Positions 11,601 to 22,152 of a stretch of DNA of 26,772 bases are shown here, one piece after another. The notes below the pieces were generated by a model. That model was given only the letters and a program-made list of their open reading frames with translations. It searched no databases and was not told where the DNA came from. Source of the stretch: Priapulus caudatus (taxonomy: Eukaryota; Priapulida; Priapulimorpha; Priapulimorphida; Priapulidae); NCBI RefSeq assembly GCF_000485595.1, contig NW_014578229.1, forward strand, positions 58,303 through 85,074, read 5' to 3'. A program made the translations under genes and the position numbers. Within the stretch, counting starts at the first letter, position 1. Each line of letters begins with the position of its first letter.

Positions 11601-12069
11601 TCACTTGCACAAGTTAAAATCTGAGGCAACTCGTGGGTTTGTACTAAGATCTATAACCCCTGCCTCCCTCGGTACGGTCAGTTCGCTTAATCGACAGGTG
11701 GTCAATTGATCTCATAGATATACAATGGAAATTAATGCGGATTGGGATTCTGTATTTCGTGTGTATTTCCTCAAATGTATGTGATCTGTGCGTGCGCGCT
11801 GCAGCTGTGTGCGCATCGACTCTAAAACACGACTATGTGAATATATAACGGCGTAAACGTGCGTGCGTGCTGCCAGTATGTTTGGATGGGACGGGTGGGG
11901 GTGGGGGGAGAAGGACGGAAGAGCGAACAGAGCTATAGCAAACTGGCTGTTACATTTAGTGTTTATACCCTTCACTGGAGCGTGCATGCCGTGGTTGTAA
12001 CTCAGCCGATTAGTAACAGCAGCTAATAGTTATACGCTGTTGTATGGCGGCCAACACTTACTCCTATAG

Positions 12070-12195
12070 GGCTAGGGTTATTATTATACTTTCCGCGATC
12101 GCTAACCCTAACCACTAGCCCTGTGTCTCACCCTAACTCCAACATTTTTTTCTAAACTTAACTGGAGCACTGGCCTTGCACCCTAACCCTAGTAC
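12070..12195. repeat. Degenerate telomere-like (CCCTAA) motifs, copy A
   Basis: ggctagggtta (12070-12080) faces taaccctaac (12103-12112) in inverted orientation, followed by caccctaactcc and caccctaaccctag. The same set occurs in copy B at about 23007-23135. There are too few and too scattered units to be a telomere; they look like interstitial fragments or part of an old element. Confidence 0.55.
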
Positions 12196-12318
12196 CAACT
12201 CCGGGGTCCTACTATGTGATGGTTCTCTGCCGATCTACTTGTGTTACTCGTTGTCACGAGCGTAAGGTCAGCAGGTCAGGGATGACGTCAAATTAATTTC
12301 GCTTTTGCATATTTTTCT

Positions 12319-12320
12319 AG
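12319..12320 (+). other. 3' splice acceptor of the sodium channel exon
   Basis: The AG follows a pyrimidine-rich stretch (cttttgcatatttttctag, ending at 12320). A possible branch-point region (attaat) lies about 27 nt upstream. The AG at this point gives the open phase-2 exon that matches domain I of sodium channels, so the start of the exon is well supported. Confidence 0.85.
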
Positions 12321-12449
12321 GTTCGTGTTTCTCGGCATCTATTCGTTTGAGATGGTGATCAAGGTGGTGGCTAGAGGGTTCATATTGAACAGGCACACCT
12401 ATCTGCGAGATGCGTGGAACTGGTTGGACTTCACCGTAATTGTACTTGG
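12321..12449 (+). CDS. Voltage-gated sodium channel, internal exon (domain I, S2-S3)
   Basis: One internal coding exon of the pore-forming alpha subunit of a four-domain voltage-gated sodium channel, which carries the Na+ current of action potentials in the plasma membrane. Seen: it is 129 nt, bounded by AG (12319-12320) and GTAAGT (12450-12455), with both splice junctions in phase 2. It reads 42 full codons without a stop: S2 with [11 protein letters not shown], an ARGF linker, then [11 protein letters not shown] and VIVL of S3. The gating-charge transfer residues are present at the spacing of Nav domain I: Tyr7, Glu10 (Y-x-x-E in S2) and Asp36 in S3, 26 residues after the Glu. Known: RDAWNWLDF is typical of invertebrate channels such as Drosophila para, and vertebrate SCN genes have, from memory, a 129-nt exon at this position. 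Inferred: Nav1 versus Nav2 (DSC1/BSC1-like) is unresolved; FLGIYSFEM is slightly calcium-channel-like. I could not find neighbouring exons in the window, so the introns are long. Confidence 0.9.
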
Positions 12450-12455
12450 GTAAGT
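12450..12455 (+). other. 5' splice donor of the sodium channel exon
   Basis: GG|GTAAGTAT is a near-ideal U2-type donor. It interrupts a GGN glycine codon after VIVL, in the middle of S3. From family knowledge, sodium channel genes have an intron here, before the YVT-type end of S3. In copy B the equivalent donor reads CTAAGT and is lost. Confidence 0.85.
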
Positions 12456-12525
12456 ATCTACGTTCACCGTCGACGTTTGCCTGCGGGTCGTGGTAGTGTT
12501 TGCGTGAGTGCTCGCGCGCGCGTGT

Positions 12526-12615
12526 CCGTGTGACGCACTCACAGAGACATAGGCACGCGCACACACAGACACACGCGTGCGCGCACACACAGACACAGAC
12601 ACACGCACACACGCC

Positions 12616-12677
<62 letters not shown>

Positions 12678-12800
12678 ACACACGCACACAACAACACAAC
12701 ACAACACAACACACGCACAACGCACACCACACGCACACGAATCCTTATGGCACGATCACAGCACGCGCGCAGGCTACACGCACGCACAACGCACAGTACG
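12526..12800. repeat. CA microsatellite downstream of the sodium channel exon
   Basis: A CA/CG-rich tract starting about 75 nt after the splice donor, with a nearly pure CA run at 12618-12670 and AACACAAC interruptions after it. On the sense strand of the channel gene, the intron RNA would carry CA repeats. Copy B version at 23512-23772. Confidence 0.9.
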
Positions 12801-13115
12801 CTCGAACGATTATTAATCGTTACAAAATGCGCGCATAAGCTTAAATATTCCCTGAAGTGCATGTTTCCCGTGCCCTAACTGTCCTGAATAGCGGAGCGCG
12901 TGCGATGACTGCCGGTTGAAGCTCCAGACATGTGAACTATGCCGTACGCTGCGTGGCGGGCGGCGAAAGGAAGAGAGAGGGAACATACGTGAAAGGGTTA
13001 AACGCGGCGACATTTGCCAAGCTCGAACGTACGATGCGATCGTGACCTCGGTGTCGGACTCAATGTGAAGCACACAGATGGACAGCGCTGCCACAGCGTT
13101 TATTGTCAGCTGTGC
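12801..13115. other. Non-coding sequence between CA and GT tracts
   Basis: No exon recognised; the next exon of the channel (end of S3 plus S4) is not here. It contains gaaaggaagagagagggaac (from 12965). Counterpart in copy B at 23773-24090. Confidence 0.5.
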
Positions 13116-13755
13116 GAGTCTGTGTGTTGCTGTGCGTGTGTGTGGTGTGTGTGGTGTTGTGGTGTGGTGTGGTGTGGTGTGTTGCGTGGTGTGTGCGTGT
13201 GACGTTGCGCGTGCTTGTGCTTGTGTTGTGTTTGTAGTGTGCGTGTGTGCTGTGGTGCGGTGCGGCGGTGTGTGTGCGGTGCGGCTGCGTCGTGTGCGTG
13301 CATGTGTTGTGGTCGTGTGTGTGTGTGTGTGTGTGTGTGCGCCGTGTGTGGTGCCGTGCTCGCGTGTGCGTCTGATGTGTGTGTGTGTGTGTGCGCGCGC
13401 GTGATGTGCTGTGAGGTGTGTGTGGTGTGGTGATGTGTGTGCCGTGTGCGCGCCGTGTCGTAGTGGCGTGCGTGTGGCGTGTGTGTGATGTGTGTGTGTG
13501 CGCGTGTGTGTGTGTGGTGCCGTGTGTGTGCGGCGATGCGTGCCGTGCGCGTGTGTGTGCGTGTGCGTGCGTGTGCGTGCGGCGTCGCGTGGATGCAGTG
13601 TGTGTGTTGCGCGTGCGCGTGCAGTAGTGCGTGTGTTCTTGTGTTTGCGATGCGCTGCTGTAGTGCGCTGCGGTGCGATGCGCTGCGTCGCCGTGTGTGG
13701 TGTGCGTAGTGTGTGTAGCGATGTGCTGTGGGCGTGCGTAGTGACAGGGTGTGCA
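13116..13755. repeat. GT-rich microsatellite, copy A
   Basis: About 640 bp of GTGTGC, GTGGTG and TGCGGTG repeats with pure GT runs at 13314-13340 and 13375-13393. Large frames on both strands (up to 327 residues on the minus strand) consist almost only of His, Thr, Arg, Ala or of Cys, Val and are repeat by-products. Confidence 0.9.
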
Positions 13756-13849
13756 TTTATCAATGCGTCGCGTACATAACCACGCGGGGCCAACACTCGC
13801 GTGATTGGCCCTTCGGAGTCTTAGTATCCTATTCTCACTCTTCATTCTT

Positions 13850-13903
13850 GCCTATGCTACGCCCCCTCTCCTCGCTGCTCTCGTCTCTCTCTCTCCTCTC
13901 CTC
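13850..13903. repeat. CT microsatellite, broken by the N gap
   Basis: ctctcctcgctgctctcgtctctctctc and similar, ending at the N run. It corresponds to the start of the 330-bp CT tract of copy B. Confidence 0.85.
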
Positions 13904-13928
13904 NNNNNNNNNNNNNNNNNNNNNNNNN
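13904..13928. other. Assembly gap (25 Ns)
   Basis: Exactly 25 unknown bases. The left side ends in a CT microsatellite and the right side starts mid-unit in the satellite. A fixed-size gap at the junction of the two copies indicates a scaffolding or gap-filling placeholder rather than a measured distance. Confidence 0.95.
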
Positions 13929-15790
13929 GTTAGAAGCCTAATATAACCGTCCCGGTACAGTAGTCTAGCTAGTAAGCTAGGTAGCACAGCCAGCAAGCAG
14001 CAGCATGTACTTACTTAGTAGCTATCAGTGGCGGTAGCTATATAACGCCGTCCCTAGTAGCAGCTAGTCTAGCTAGTAATGCATAGGTAGCTAGCAGCAG
14101 AGCAGCATGCTAACTACTTTCAGCTAAGCATTAGTAGAGTAGCGTATTATAACGGGCCCTGTAGCAGTAAGTCTAAGCTAGTAACGCGAGCTGCTAGCCA
14201 GCCCAGCAGCCAGCCCAAGCAGCAGCAGTGACTACTTTAGTAGCATTATAGCGGGTAGCCCTATATAACGGTCTCTGTAGCAGTCGTCTAAGGCTAGTAA
14301 TGCTATGTGTAGCAGCAGCAGCAGCAGTTACTACTTTAGCTAGCATAGTGACGGGTAGCCTATATAACGGTCCCTGTAGCAGTAGGCTAGCTAGTAACGC
14401 TAGGCTACAGCCAGCAGCAGCAGCAGCAGCAGTGTACTACTTTAGTAGCATTAGTGAGGGTAGCTATATAACGGTCCCTGTAGCAGTAGTCTAAGCTATA
14501 ACGCCCTAGTGTAGCCCAGCACCAGCAGCAGCCAGCAGCAGGTACTACTTAAGTAGCATTATGCTGAGCGTAGCTACTATAACCGGTCCTTGTACTAGCC
14601 AGTCCGGTCTAGCTAGTAATAGCCCTAGACCGTGTAGCAGCCACGCCAGCAGCACCATGTACTACTTTAGGAGCATTAAGCTGCAGGCTAGCCCTAATAT
14701 AACGTCCCTGTAGCAGTATAGTCTAGCTAGCTAATGGCTAGTGCTACAGCCGAGCCAGCCCAGCAGCAGCAGCCAGTCTACTACTTTTAGTAGCATTAGT
14801 GAGGGCAAGCTATATCAACGGTCCCTCTTGTAGCCAGTTAGTCTAGCCCTAGTAATGCTAGGTGTTAGCTGAGCAGCCAGCACAAAGCAGCAGCAGCAGT
14901 GATACAACTGTGCTAACGTTAGTGAGAGTTAGCATATAACGGCTCCCTGCCTAGCAGTCGTCTAGCTAGTAATGCTAGGTAGCAGCAGCCAGCGCAGCAG
15001 GGACTACTTTAGTAGCATTAAGTGGAGGTAGCTATATAACCGTCCCTGTAGCGCCAGTTATTAGCTCTAGCTAGGTAATGCTAGTGCTCAGCAGCAGCAG
15101 CAGCAGCAGTGTATACTTTAGTAGCATTAGTGCAGCACTCGCATGGTAGCTATTAACGGTCTTGTAGCAGTAGTCTAGGCTAGTAATGCTAGCTGTAGCA
15201 GCAGCAGCCAGTAGCCAGCAGCAGCAGCCAAGTGCTACTACTTAGAGCGATTAGTGAGGGTAGCCTATATAACGCCGTCCCTGTGCAGTAGTCTAGCTAG
15301 CAATGCTATGTGTAGCCAGCAAACAGCAAGTTAGCCAGCTGCTACTACTTAGAGCATTAGTGAGGGCCGGTAGCCTATATAACGGTCCCTGTATTAGCAG
15401 TCAGTCTAACCTTAGAATGCTAGTGTAGCAGCAGCAGCCAGCCAGCAGCTGTACTACTTAGTAGGCATTAGTGAGGGTAGCTATAAACAGGTCCCTGTAG
15501 CCAGTAGTCTAGCCTAGTAATGCTAGTGCTAGCCAACGCAGCAGCAAGCGTAGCAGTGTACTACTTTAGTAGCATTAGTGAGGTAGCTATTATAACGCGG
15601 CCCTGTAGCAGTATAGTCTAGCTAGTAATGCTAGTTAGCAGCAACAGCCCCAGTAGCAGTGTACTACTTTAGCTAGCATTATGAGACGTAAGCTATATAA
15701 CCGGTCCCTGTAGCAGTCGTCTAGCGAGAATCCTATGCAGCAGCAGCAGCAGCAGTGTAACAACTGTGGTAACGTCAGTGAGAAAGTAGC
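13929..15790. repeat. ~106-bp tandem satellite array, copy B (about 17 units)
   Basis: Same unit as at 3211-5285, with more sequence noise. The variant units with acaactgtg recur at about 14900 and 15755, the same two places relative to the array end as in copy A. The single-base variant CAGTCGTCT in place of CAGTAGTCT also falls in matching units (for example 14955 and 15713 against 4450 and 5206). This shows the two arrays are versions of one array. The array is entered mid-unit at the gap, so its left end is missing. Confidence 0.9.
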
Positions 15791-16998
15791 GATCGCTAGT
15801 CTAGTACCGCCTCGCTCCGGCGACTTTCTGCTCCATTAAAAATATTCCAGCGAACCGGCATGCGCGCTGCAGTAGTATATATTAGCGAGCCCAGCGTATT
15901 AGTAGCGCGCCCCGTAATCCGCTGCATAACTGTACGCGCAATGCAGCCGACGCGTTTTATCTTCAGCCTAATTAACGCCATGCTTCGAGGTTTAGTAAAA
16001 CGCCCACAGCTGCAGGCTTATGATCCGCCGCCACTCATTATCACTGATAGATTATGCCAATGTCTCTCGATACGATCGAATTCACGCATGAGTATTAACC
16101 GGACTACTATGCGCTTTTTCTTAATGCCGCGAGGTATCGCGAAACGCTAGTATCTTCCCCTCGGAATCGAATTCTGAGGCCGAAAGCCTCGTGGCCGCGT
16201 CTAAGGCCGGGAAGTTTTTGTACTTACCACGTCTTTTTATAAACTTCCGCCCTACTTGTTTCAAAAACTTTGATTAAAACTCAACCTAACTCTGACATTG
16301 CACTACTACAATTATCTTTTTCTTTTAAACTCACGAGAGGAGAAACTACATATTCCCGCCCCATCCTTATTACTGACAGGCCAAAAACGCATTTTCATTC
16401 TAATTTTTTGATTTCACTTCACTTCATTCATTTAATTTAATTGTTATCGACAGCATTACCACGAATAGCGCCGCGGGTAACATGCGATTCTGCTAATCAT
16501 TCGAATTGTACCATGCGCGTATAGGCTACTAGCTAGTTTTTGATGATTGATGTGCATACTAGCTAAATAGGGACGCGACCAGTCGTGCTGACCAGTTTCC
16601 TACAGAATGCTGCGCAATATTATCTTGTAATTCGCGCACAATAATTCATATTACTTCCAAACTGTGAACAGCATATGCGCAGATACGGTTTGATCGCCGG
16701 GCGCGCCAACCATGAATTGAAGTTAAGGCTAAAGCCATGCAGCGCGCAAAATCGAAATTTTTTCGCCGAAAGCTCTTACTATTCGTCAACATTATGGCGG
16801 ATGATTCAAGGTGCATTTATAACGAAATTAAGCCGACAATATTTCAAGATCGAGCTCAAAAATTATTATTACACCGACGCTGCCATTATCATAAATCATC
16901 CACGATCCACTGCACGCTTGATCGCATGCGCGGGGCTAGGTTGTTTACACTAATTAACCGCAAATAGCCTGGCCACGATGCGCAGCGATGCACTGACC
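15791..16998. other. Copy B counterpart of 5286-6477, non-coding
   Basis: Recognisable by accgcctcgctccg, the cttcacttcattcattta stretch and the flanking TA tract. It has many indels relative to copy A; no gene seen. Confidence 0.6.
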
Positions 16999-17085
16999 TT
17001 ATATATATATATATATAATAATATATATATATATATATCGTTATTATATATTTATATATACGCCTATAATTATATATATATATAA
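16999..17085. repeat. TA microsatellite, copy B
   Basis: Runs of TATATA with ATAATA and CGCC interruptions, purer than the copy A version at 6478-6592. Confidence 0.85.
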
Positions 17086-18362
17086 GCTACCAGAATTAAC
17101 TAGTATCGACTGTTACCTATAACTAGTTTAGTTTACGTATAATTAAGCTAGTATAATACGCGCAGCTCGCCGCCCATCCACGAGCTCGCCTACTGAATCA
17201 TTGCTAGCTATCTAACCACCGCCGAAGAGGTAACCACAGTAGCCTGCCTAGATGCACATTTTAACCGCCATCCGGGTGAGTCGCCCACAGCCGCCTGGCC
17301 ATGTATACGTGCGCGATAGCGGGCTGAACACTGTCTGAATTAACACCAACTGCCTCACGGCCGTAATCAATAATGGCGACGGTATAGCCATTACGGCTTT
17401 AAATTTAGCACGTACTCCTGTGAAGTGTAATAAAAAATTTATTTTACTGACACTTATTTAGCACAATATTAGTCTGCCAGTCGTGCAGTTCTGCGGTCGT
17501 TGATGCAACATGTTCGTATTCTCATTCGCGTAAAGTTCATTAGTTCTAGATCGGTACAGCATAATAAGAATTTTCGTACTGTATATAGACTTGAATCATT
17601 GTAGTATCACATTGAATTGCCTCCGTCTGTTGCGTATATTGCTATTAGATGCCGCAAAATTGAAAAAAGCAGCGTCGTCCGTCTGTGCACTAGCATTTTG
17701 GCCAATCAACAGTTTTGAAAAGATTGCAATGCGGCCTTTACGCATTCGTGCATATTCACCGTCACGGTAAGGCATTAAGTAAAAACATCATCGTTAATAT
17801 TGTGACATTCGCGCCGCAAGCCTAGCTATCTCCGCGAACCACACACCCACGCAGACAACGCCCACGCTATGTACGCATGCCAGTCTGGTTACCCGTCCGC
17901 CACAGGGGGGGGGGGGGCGGGGGACGCACGCGACGCACGCCACGCACGCGTCGCGCGACGGTTATTGCGCGGTTTGCAAAGTATTAGTATCGCCATCTCA
18001 CCTATCAAATCGCGAACATAGACAAGAAGTAGTATACCTCGCATGTCTGTCTACATACTTCCTTAATAGCTCGAATCTTCGCCATCTTCGGAATCTTCCC
18101 CATATAAGTGCCAACGCTATGCATGCGCCCCAAACAAGCCATACAACTGGGCTCCGCCGCTAGTGTAGGGGGGCGCGTGCTTTTTTGATCACTCAGCCCA
18201 GCCAAACGCAGCCCATGTAGTGCTTCCAGCCAAACCCTACTCAGCTCTATCTGCCATGACCATATATACCTCGGTGTACGTCCTTTACCTTATTACTATA
18301 TCCTCGCTACAGAAGACATCCTAAAATTCTGAAGCCCTTGCTGCCTGTGTGCCTCAAAGCTT
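17086..18362. other. Copy B counterpart of 6593-7830, non-coding
   Basis: Colinear but indel-rich. It includes a poly-G run at 17905-17923 that is absent from copy A. No gene seen; the 66-residue minus-strand frame at 18005-18205 is not present in copy A. Confidence 0.6.
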
Positions 18363-18372
18363 CAATATATTC

Positions 18373-18411
<39 letters not shown>
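18363..18411. repeat. TA microsatellite, copy B
   Basis: Nearly pure TA run of about 40 bp; the counterpart of 7832-7872. Confidence 0.85.
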
Positions 18412-18413
<2 letters not shown>

Positions 18414-20120
18414 CGTGTGATGACGTGGTGCGTGCAGTGGCCGTGCGCCGTGCGTCGCGTGGTCTGGTGTGGATGGGTCGCGCGCGCCGCCGCGCGTGTG
18501 CTTAAGAACTCCGGAGTAGCCTAAGTTTCGTCGACCTGGCGTTGCGGTTAGGAAGAAATCGAAGAATACGGTTATTTCTCGGACTTATTCCCTCTTTCGG
18601 CGACGACTGTTTCTCCATGAATGTCTGAGTTTAATATCGCGCTTCTCACAGCCACGCGAGGCCAAAAATCTTGCAGAATTTTGCGCGCACACGCGAGCTA
18701 TCTGCCCTGAGCAAACTACGCGACTCTTGAGCGTCTGGCTCAGCAGATAGCTCACCGTGTGCGGCGGGCTTTAATGCGTTCATGTGATTGTGATCGCTCA
18801 CTGGCAGTGAGGCCGATTCGAAGCAGATCATTCGTTCAGACTATCAGTCAGTGCGAATTTTCTACCCCGGGGAGTGGGTGCGGAGAAAGGGTGAAGCATA
18901 GCACGTCGCATTTCTCTGAGCGTGCGCTGCGTGCGTGCGTTCGTTCGTTCTATGTGGGCAGCGCGTCTTACCAGCTGATTGCCGACAGTGGTTCGTTAAT
19001 TAAGTGCACAGAACTCGTTTTCCCTCCGTTGTTGCATCGTCTTCATTTTTTTTGCATAAATTAAGCTATGCAATGACGCTATCGTCGTTCAGTGCGATTA
19101 TTGTCTACGTTATTCCGAAAGGAAGCGAACTCAGCTGTCTGTGTGTGCATCATAGCTTATCATTATCTATAATTATCTATACATTCTTTATTTTACTTAC
19201 ATCATGCTTATGTACTAGATGCGCTGTACTATGCTCCGTGACTGAAGCAGAGAATCCTAACTTTAAGTCTCAGAAGCCACTATTATATTCATACTTATCG
19301 GCACACGTTTGTTCGCAGGAATTTTTTCTGTGGAAAACCAAAAAAGTCTTCAAAAACCGAGGCGCTGCGGTCCTTATTGCACCGCGCCTGCTCTGCCAGC
19401 CGAAGCGCTATGATTCTTCATGTACGTCAACTTGAGTAGATAAGCTCCAAGAATTATATAATTAATCCGTTTTATGCGTCCCAGTGCGACGCCATGGGCG
19501 GAATGCAAACACTATATGCGGTCTGGTTTGCCAATATGCGTGGTACGCATGAATATATGCGTTAACACGGCTTCATATTAAGTAAGCAATAAGCATGCGA
19601 TGCCCATGGGAATCTATTTGTGGTTATAGTATGGAATGAACAAGCTCTCTCTGTCTGACGAACCCAACCCTCATGAGGAGGAAGCTACACTACCTGTACT
19701 AAGCTGAGATGGTCGACTAAGCAGGCTTGATGCTAAATAAAGTTTCGTCGATTGTTGGAAGAAGCAGCAATTGTTTCGCTGAGTGGCGGATGCGCAGCTG
19801 CCGAATTAAACCGCATTCTCATTGATTGCGCTGCTAATTCGCGATGAAGCTGCTTCTACCTTGCCAGCTGCTGCATGGATTGCAGCCTCAGTTACCTTAC
19901 TTTCTAGTTGACCACTCTCACTTCTCAACTGCGCCCGTATGTGTGTCACCCTCAGCATCTATGCTCGCCTCTGCATCGCCTTTCCCACGTCAACAGACCG
20001 CCATGAATTAATCACGTACACATCGTCAGCCATTCCCGCTGTCATCCGATCATCACACGCACGCACGCACGCACGCACGCACCGCACGCACGCACACACA
20101 CGCCACCGGCACCCATACCC
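18412..20120. other. Copy B counterpart of 7873-9550, non-coding
   Basis: Contains the copy B inverted repeat (18695-18753), GTGC and GTTC repeats near 18925, and ACGC repeats at 20056-20105. The stretch 19020-19080 is nearly identical to 8520-8580, the best-matching part of the two copies. No gene seen. Confidence 0.6.
18695..18753. other. Copy B version of the inverted repeat
   Basis: The right arm (ctcagcagatagctc) is intact. The left arm carries extra bases (ctgccctgagcaaac instead of ctgctgagcaac). Outer flanks cgcacacg (left) and cgtgtgcg (right) are complementary, suggesting a stem nearer 30 bp than is visible in copy A. Confidence 0.6.
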
Positions 20121-20293
20121 GCTGTTGTTGTGTGTGCGTGTCGCTGCGTGTGCGTTGACGTGTGCGTTGCGTCGTGCGTGTGCGCGGGCGTGGCTGCGTG
20201 TGTGTGTGTGGTGTGTGGCTCTGGTTGTGCTGTGGCGGCTGTGCGTGTGCCGGGATGCTGGCGTGCGTGCCAGTGCCGCGCGCGCGCGTGTGG
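20121..20293. repeat. GT-rich tract, copy B
   Basis: GTGTGCGTG-type repeats with many interruptions; the counterpart of 9557-9728. Confidence 0.8.
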
Positions 20294-20732
20294 TAACAGT
20301 GGTGCATACACTGCGTCTGTCGTCTGACCTTTAGCATGCAAATACGATGTTATGACAAGCGGGTACCGTCTCACGTGTGCCAGCTTCAATTCACTGTCGC
20401 ACGACATGCCTGCCTCGCGTATACATACATCGCCTTCACGTCAGGTTTAGCAGCTGCCGGAGCTCTTCAAGCGTGCACCGTCGACTTTTTGCGAAAGATA
20501 GACGTATAGTCTAAGACGTAAGACGTATAGACGTATAACGAAGGCACTTACTGTCCGTACTCTGATTTGTACCGGCCAATTCATTGACTGTTGAAACGAC
20601 ATTTTAAGAAGAGTTTTGAAAGATCCTCGGGGTCGCGTTAGTGATGTCGCTTAACTCATTCTCCGAGCAAAACCATTTAATGATTTCGAAGTTTACAGGT
20701 GAGTACACCTGCGAACAACATAAATTGCATGA
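20294..20732. other. Copy B counterpart of 9729-10225, non-coding
   Basis: It matches copy A with several missing short segments. The 104-residue frame seen in copy A is not open here. It ends with gtttacaggtgagtac beside the CA tract. Confidence 0.6.
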
Positions 20733-20745
20733 CGACACACACACT

Positions 20746-20782
<37 letters not shown>

Positions 20783-21292
20783 CACAGCACACACACATAC
20801 ACAGCACACACACGACGCACACGACACACACACAACCACACTACACACACGAGCACACACGCACACACACACACACACACGACACACACGCCACACACAC
20901 ACACACACACAGCGCCAGCACACTACACACACACGACACGACACACACGACACACACACAGCACACACACACACACACACACATGACACACACACACACA
21001 CGCCCACACACACACCACACGACACACACACACAGCACACACACACACACACACGCACACACAGCACCACCACATCATCTACACGCACACACACACACAC
21101 ACACCCGACGCACACACTTAACTACACACACACACCACACACACCGACACACACGACACACACGACCACACACACGCCACACGCACACGCACACACCACA
21201 CACGCACACACGGCACACACGCACACACGTACACACTTACACACACCACACAAACACACACACACACGACACACACACACACACACACACAC

Positions 21293-21330
<38 letters not shown>

Positions 21331-21388
21331 CACACCACACACAGCACACACACACACACACACCTAAACACACACACACACACACCAC
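20733..21388. repeat. CA microsatellite, copy B
   Basis: About 655 bp of CACACA with ACACG and ACACC interruptions and no unique island. It is bracketed by direct repeats of acctgcgaacaacataa (20707 and 21392). Confidence 0.9.
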
Positions 21389-22152
21389 CTTACCTGCGAA
21401 CAACATAATTTGCAGGACAACACATGCTGGCTTCACTGCAAACAGGCGTGTGACTGTTACCTGCTAATAAGCGCGTCGCCGAGTATATAGAACTCAGACA
21501 GTTTGATGCAAGCTCGTTTGTTTTGTTTCGTGTCCATGCTCCTGTCCTCCATACCTCACTCATTAAGTAGCTTACCTCGCCGCAACGCCGAGGTCATTGT
21601 AATCGGTCTCCGTGTGAGGTTCGTGTTGTTTCGTGTGTGTGTCGTGTGATTCCGTGTGTAGCGTTGGCGCCGATCGATTCAGCACCCAGCCTCGCCTTAG
21701 GGCGTCCAGTCAGCAGCAGTTAGCAGCAGCCAGCTGTTATACAACAACATCTTACACTCGCGGAGGGTATGCACTCTCCGTGAGCTGCCCTGCTGTCTAG
21801 GTTATAGTCTCGTCTTATTAGTTATGAATTTTATTTATAAGAGGGCTGTAACATGCCAATGCGATAATGAATGGATAACGGAATTAGTACACTGAATGTA
21901 TGCCACCAGCCTCACGGCGCTGCGCTGCGTGCGGGCCGTGCGTTGCGCACGCTGTGCTAATTTCAGCGCGGTCTGGGCGTGCAGTGTGCGTGTGTGCCTG
22001 CGGCGCGGCCTACGCGTATCGCGCGTTGCTTTAGTGCGTGCTGTTGCGAACACCCTGCCGTGTGTACTGCTGCTGTGTGAGCGTACGTGCAGAGCGGTCA
22101 TGGCCACTTGCCACAAGTTAAAACCCTGAGGCCAACACTCGGGGGTTGCTAC
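21389..22152. other. Copy B counterpart of 10922-11640, non-coding
   Basis: Includes cgccttagggcgtccagtc (21693), identical to 11231, and a degraded GT/GC tract (21900-22085). No gene seen. Confidence 0.6.

Larger units (their letters stand above)
11601..12320 (+). other. Intron sequence upstream of the sodium channel exon
   Basis: Non-coding sequence leading to the acceptor at 12319-12320. It includes a G-rich stretch (gggtgggggtggggggag, 11893-11910), telomere-like CCCTAA motifs (12070-12195) and a T run (12146-12152). No upstream exon such as the S1 exon was recognised. Confidence 0.6.
3211..13903. repeat. Copy A of a ~10.7-kb segment repeated after the N gap
   Basis: Everything from the satellite array to the CT tract recurs in the same order and orientation after the N run. 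Matching anchors (A/B) are: satellite end 5285/15790; TA tract 6478/16999; inverted repeat 8178/18695; gcataaattaagctatgc 8553/19054; cttcatattaagtaagcaa 9025/19571; CA tract 10226/20733; cgccttagggcgtccagtc 11231/21693; sodium channel exon 12321/23273; CT tract 13860/24830. The offset stays near 10.5 kb until copy B gains extra sequence after 22150. Copy A ends at the N run inside the CT tract. Confidence 0.9.

Noticed and set aside
12070-12195. True telomere end
   Set aside because: Only a few degenerate CCCTAA units in mixed orientation inside ordinary sequence.
12813-13845. Minus-strand frames of up to 327 residues through the GT tract
   Set aside because: Composed almost wholly of His, Thr, Arg and Ala from CA/CG dinucleotides; overlapping frames are open on both strands at once.
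20641-21408. 255-residue plus-strand frame over the CA tract
   Set aside because: Purely His-Thr from CACACA; no domain; not open over the same span in copy A.
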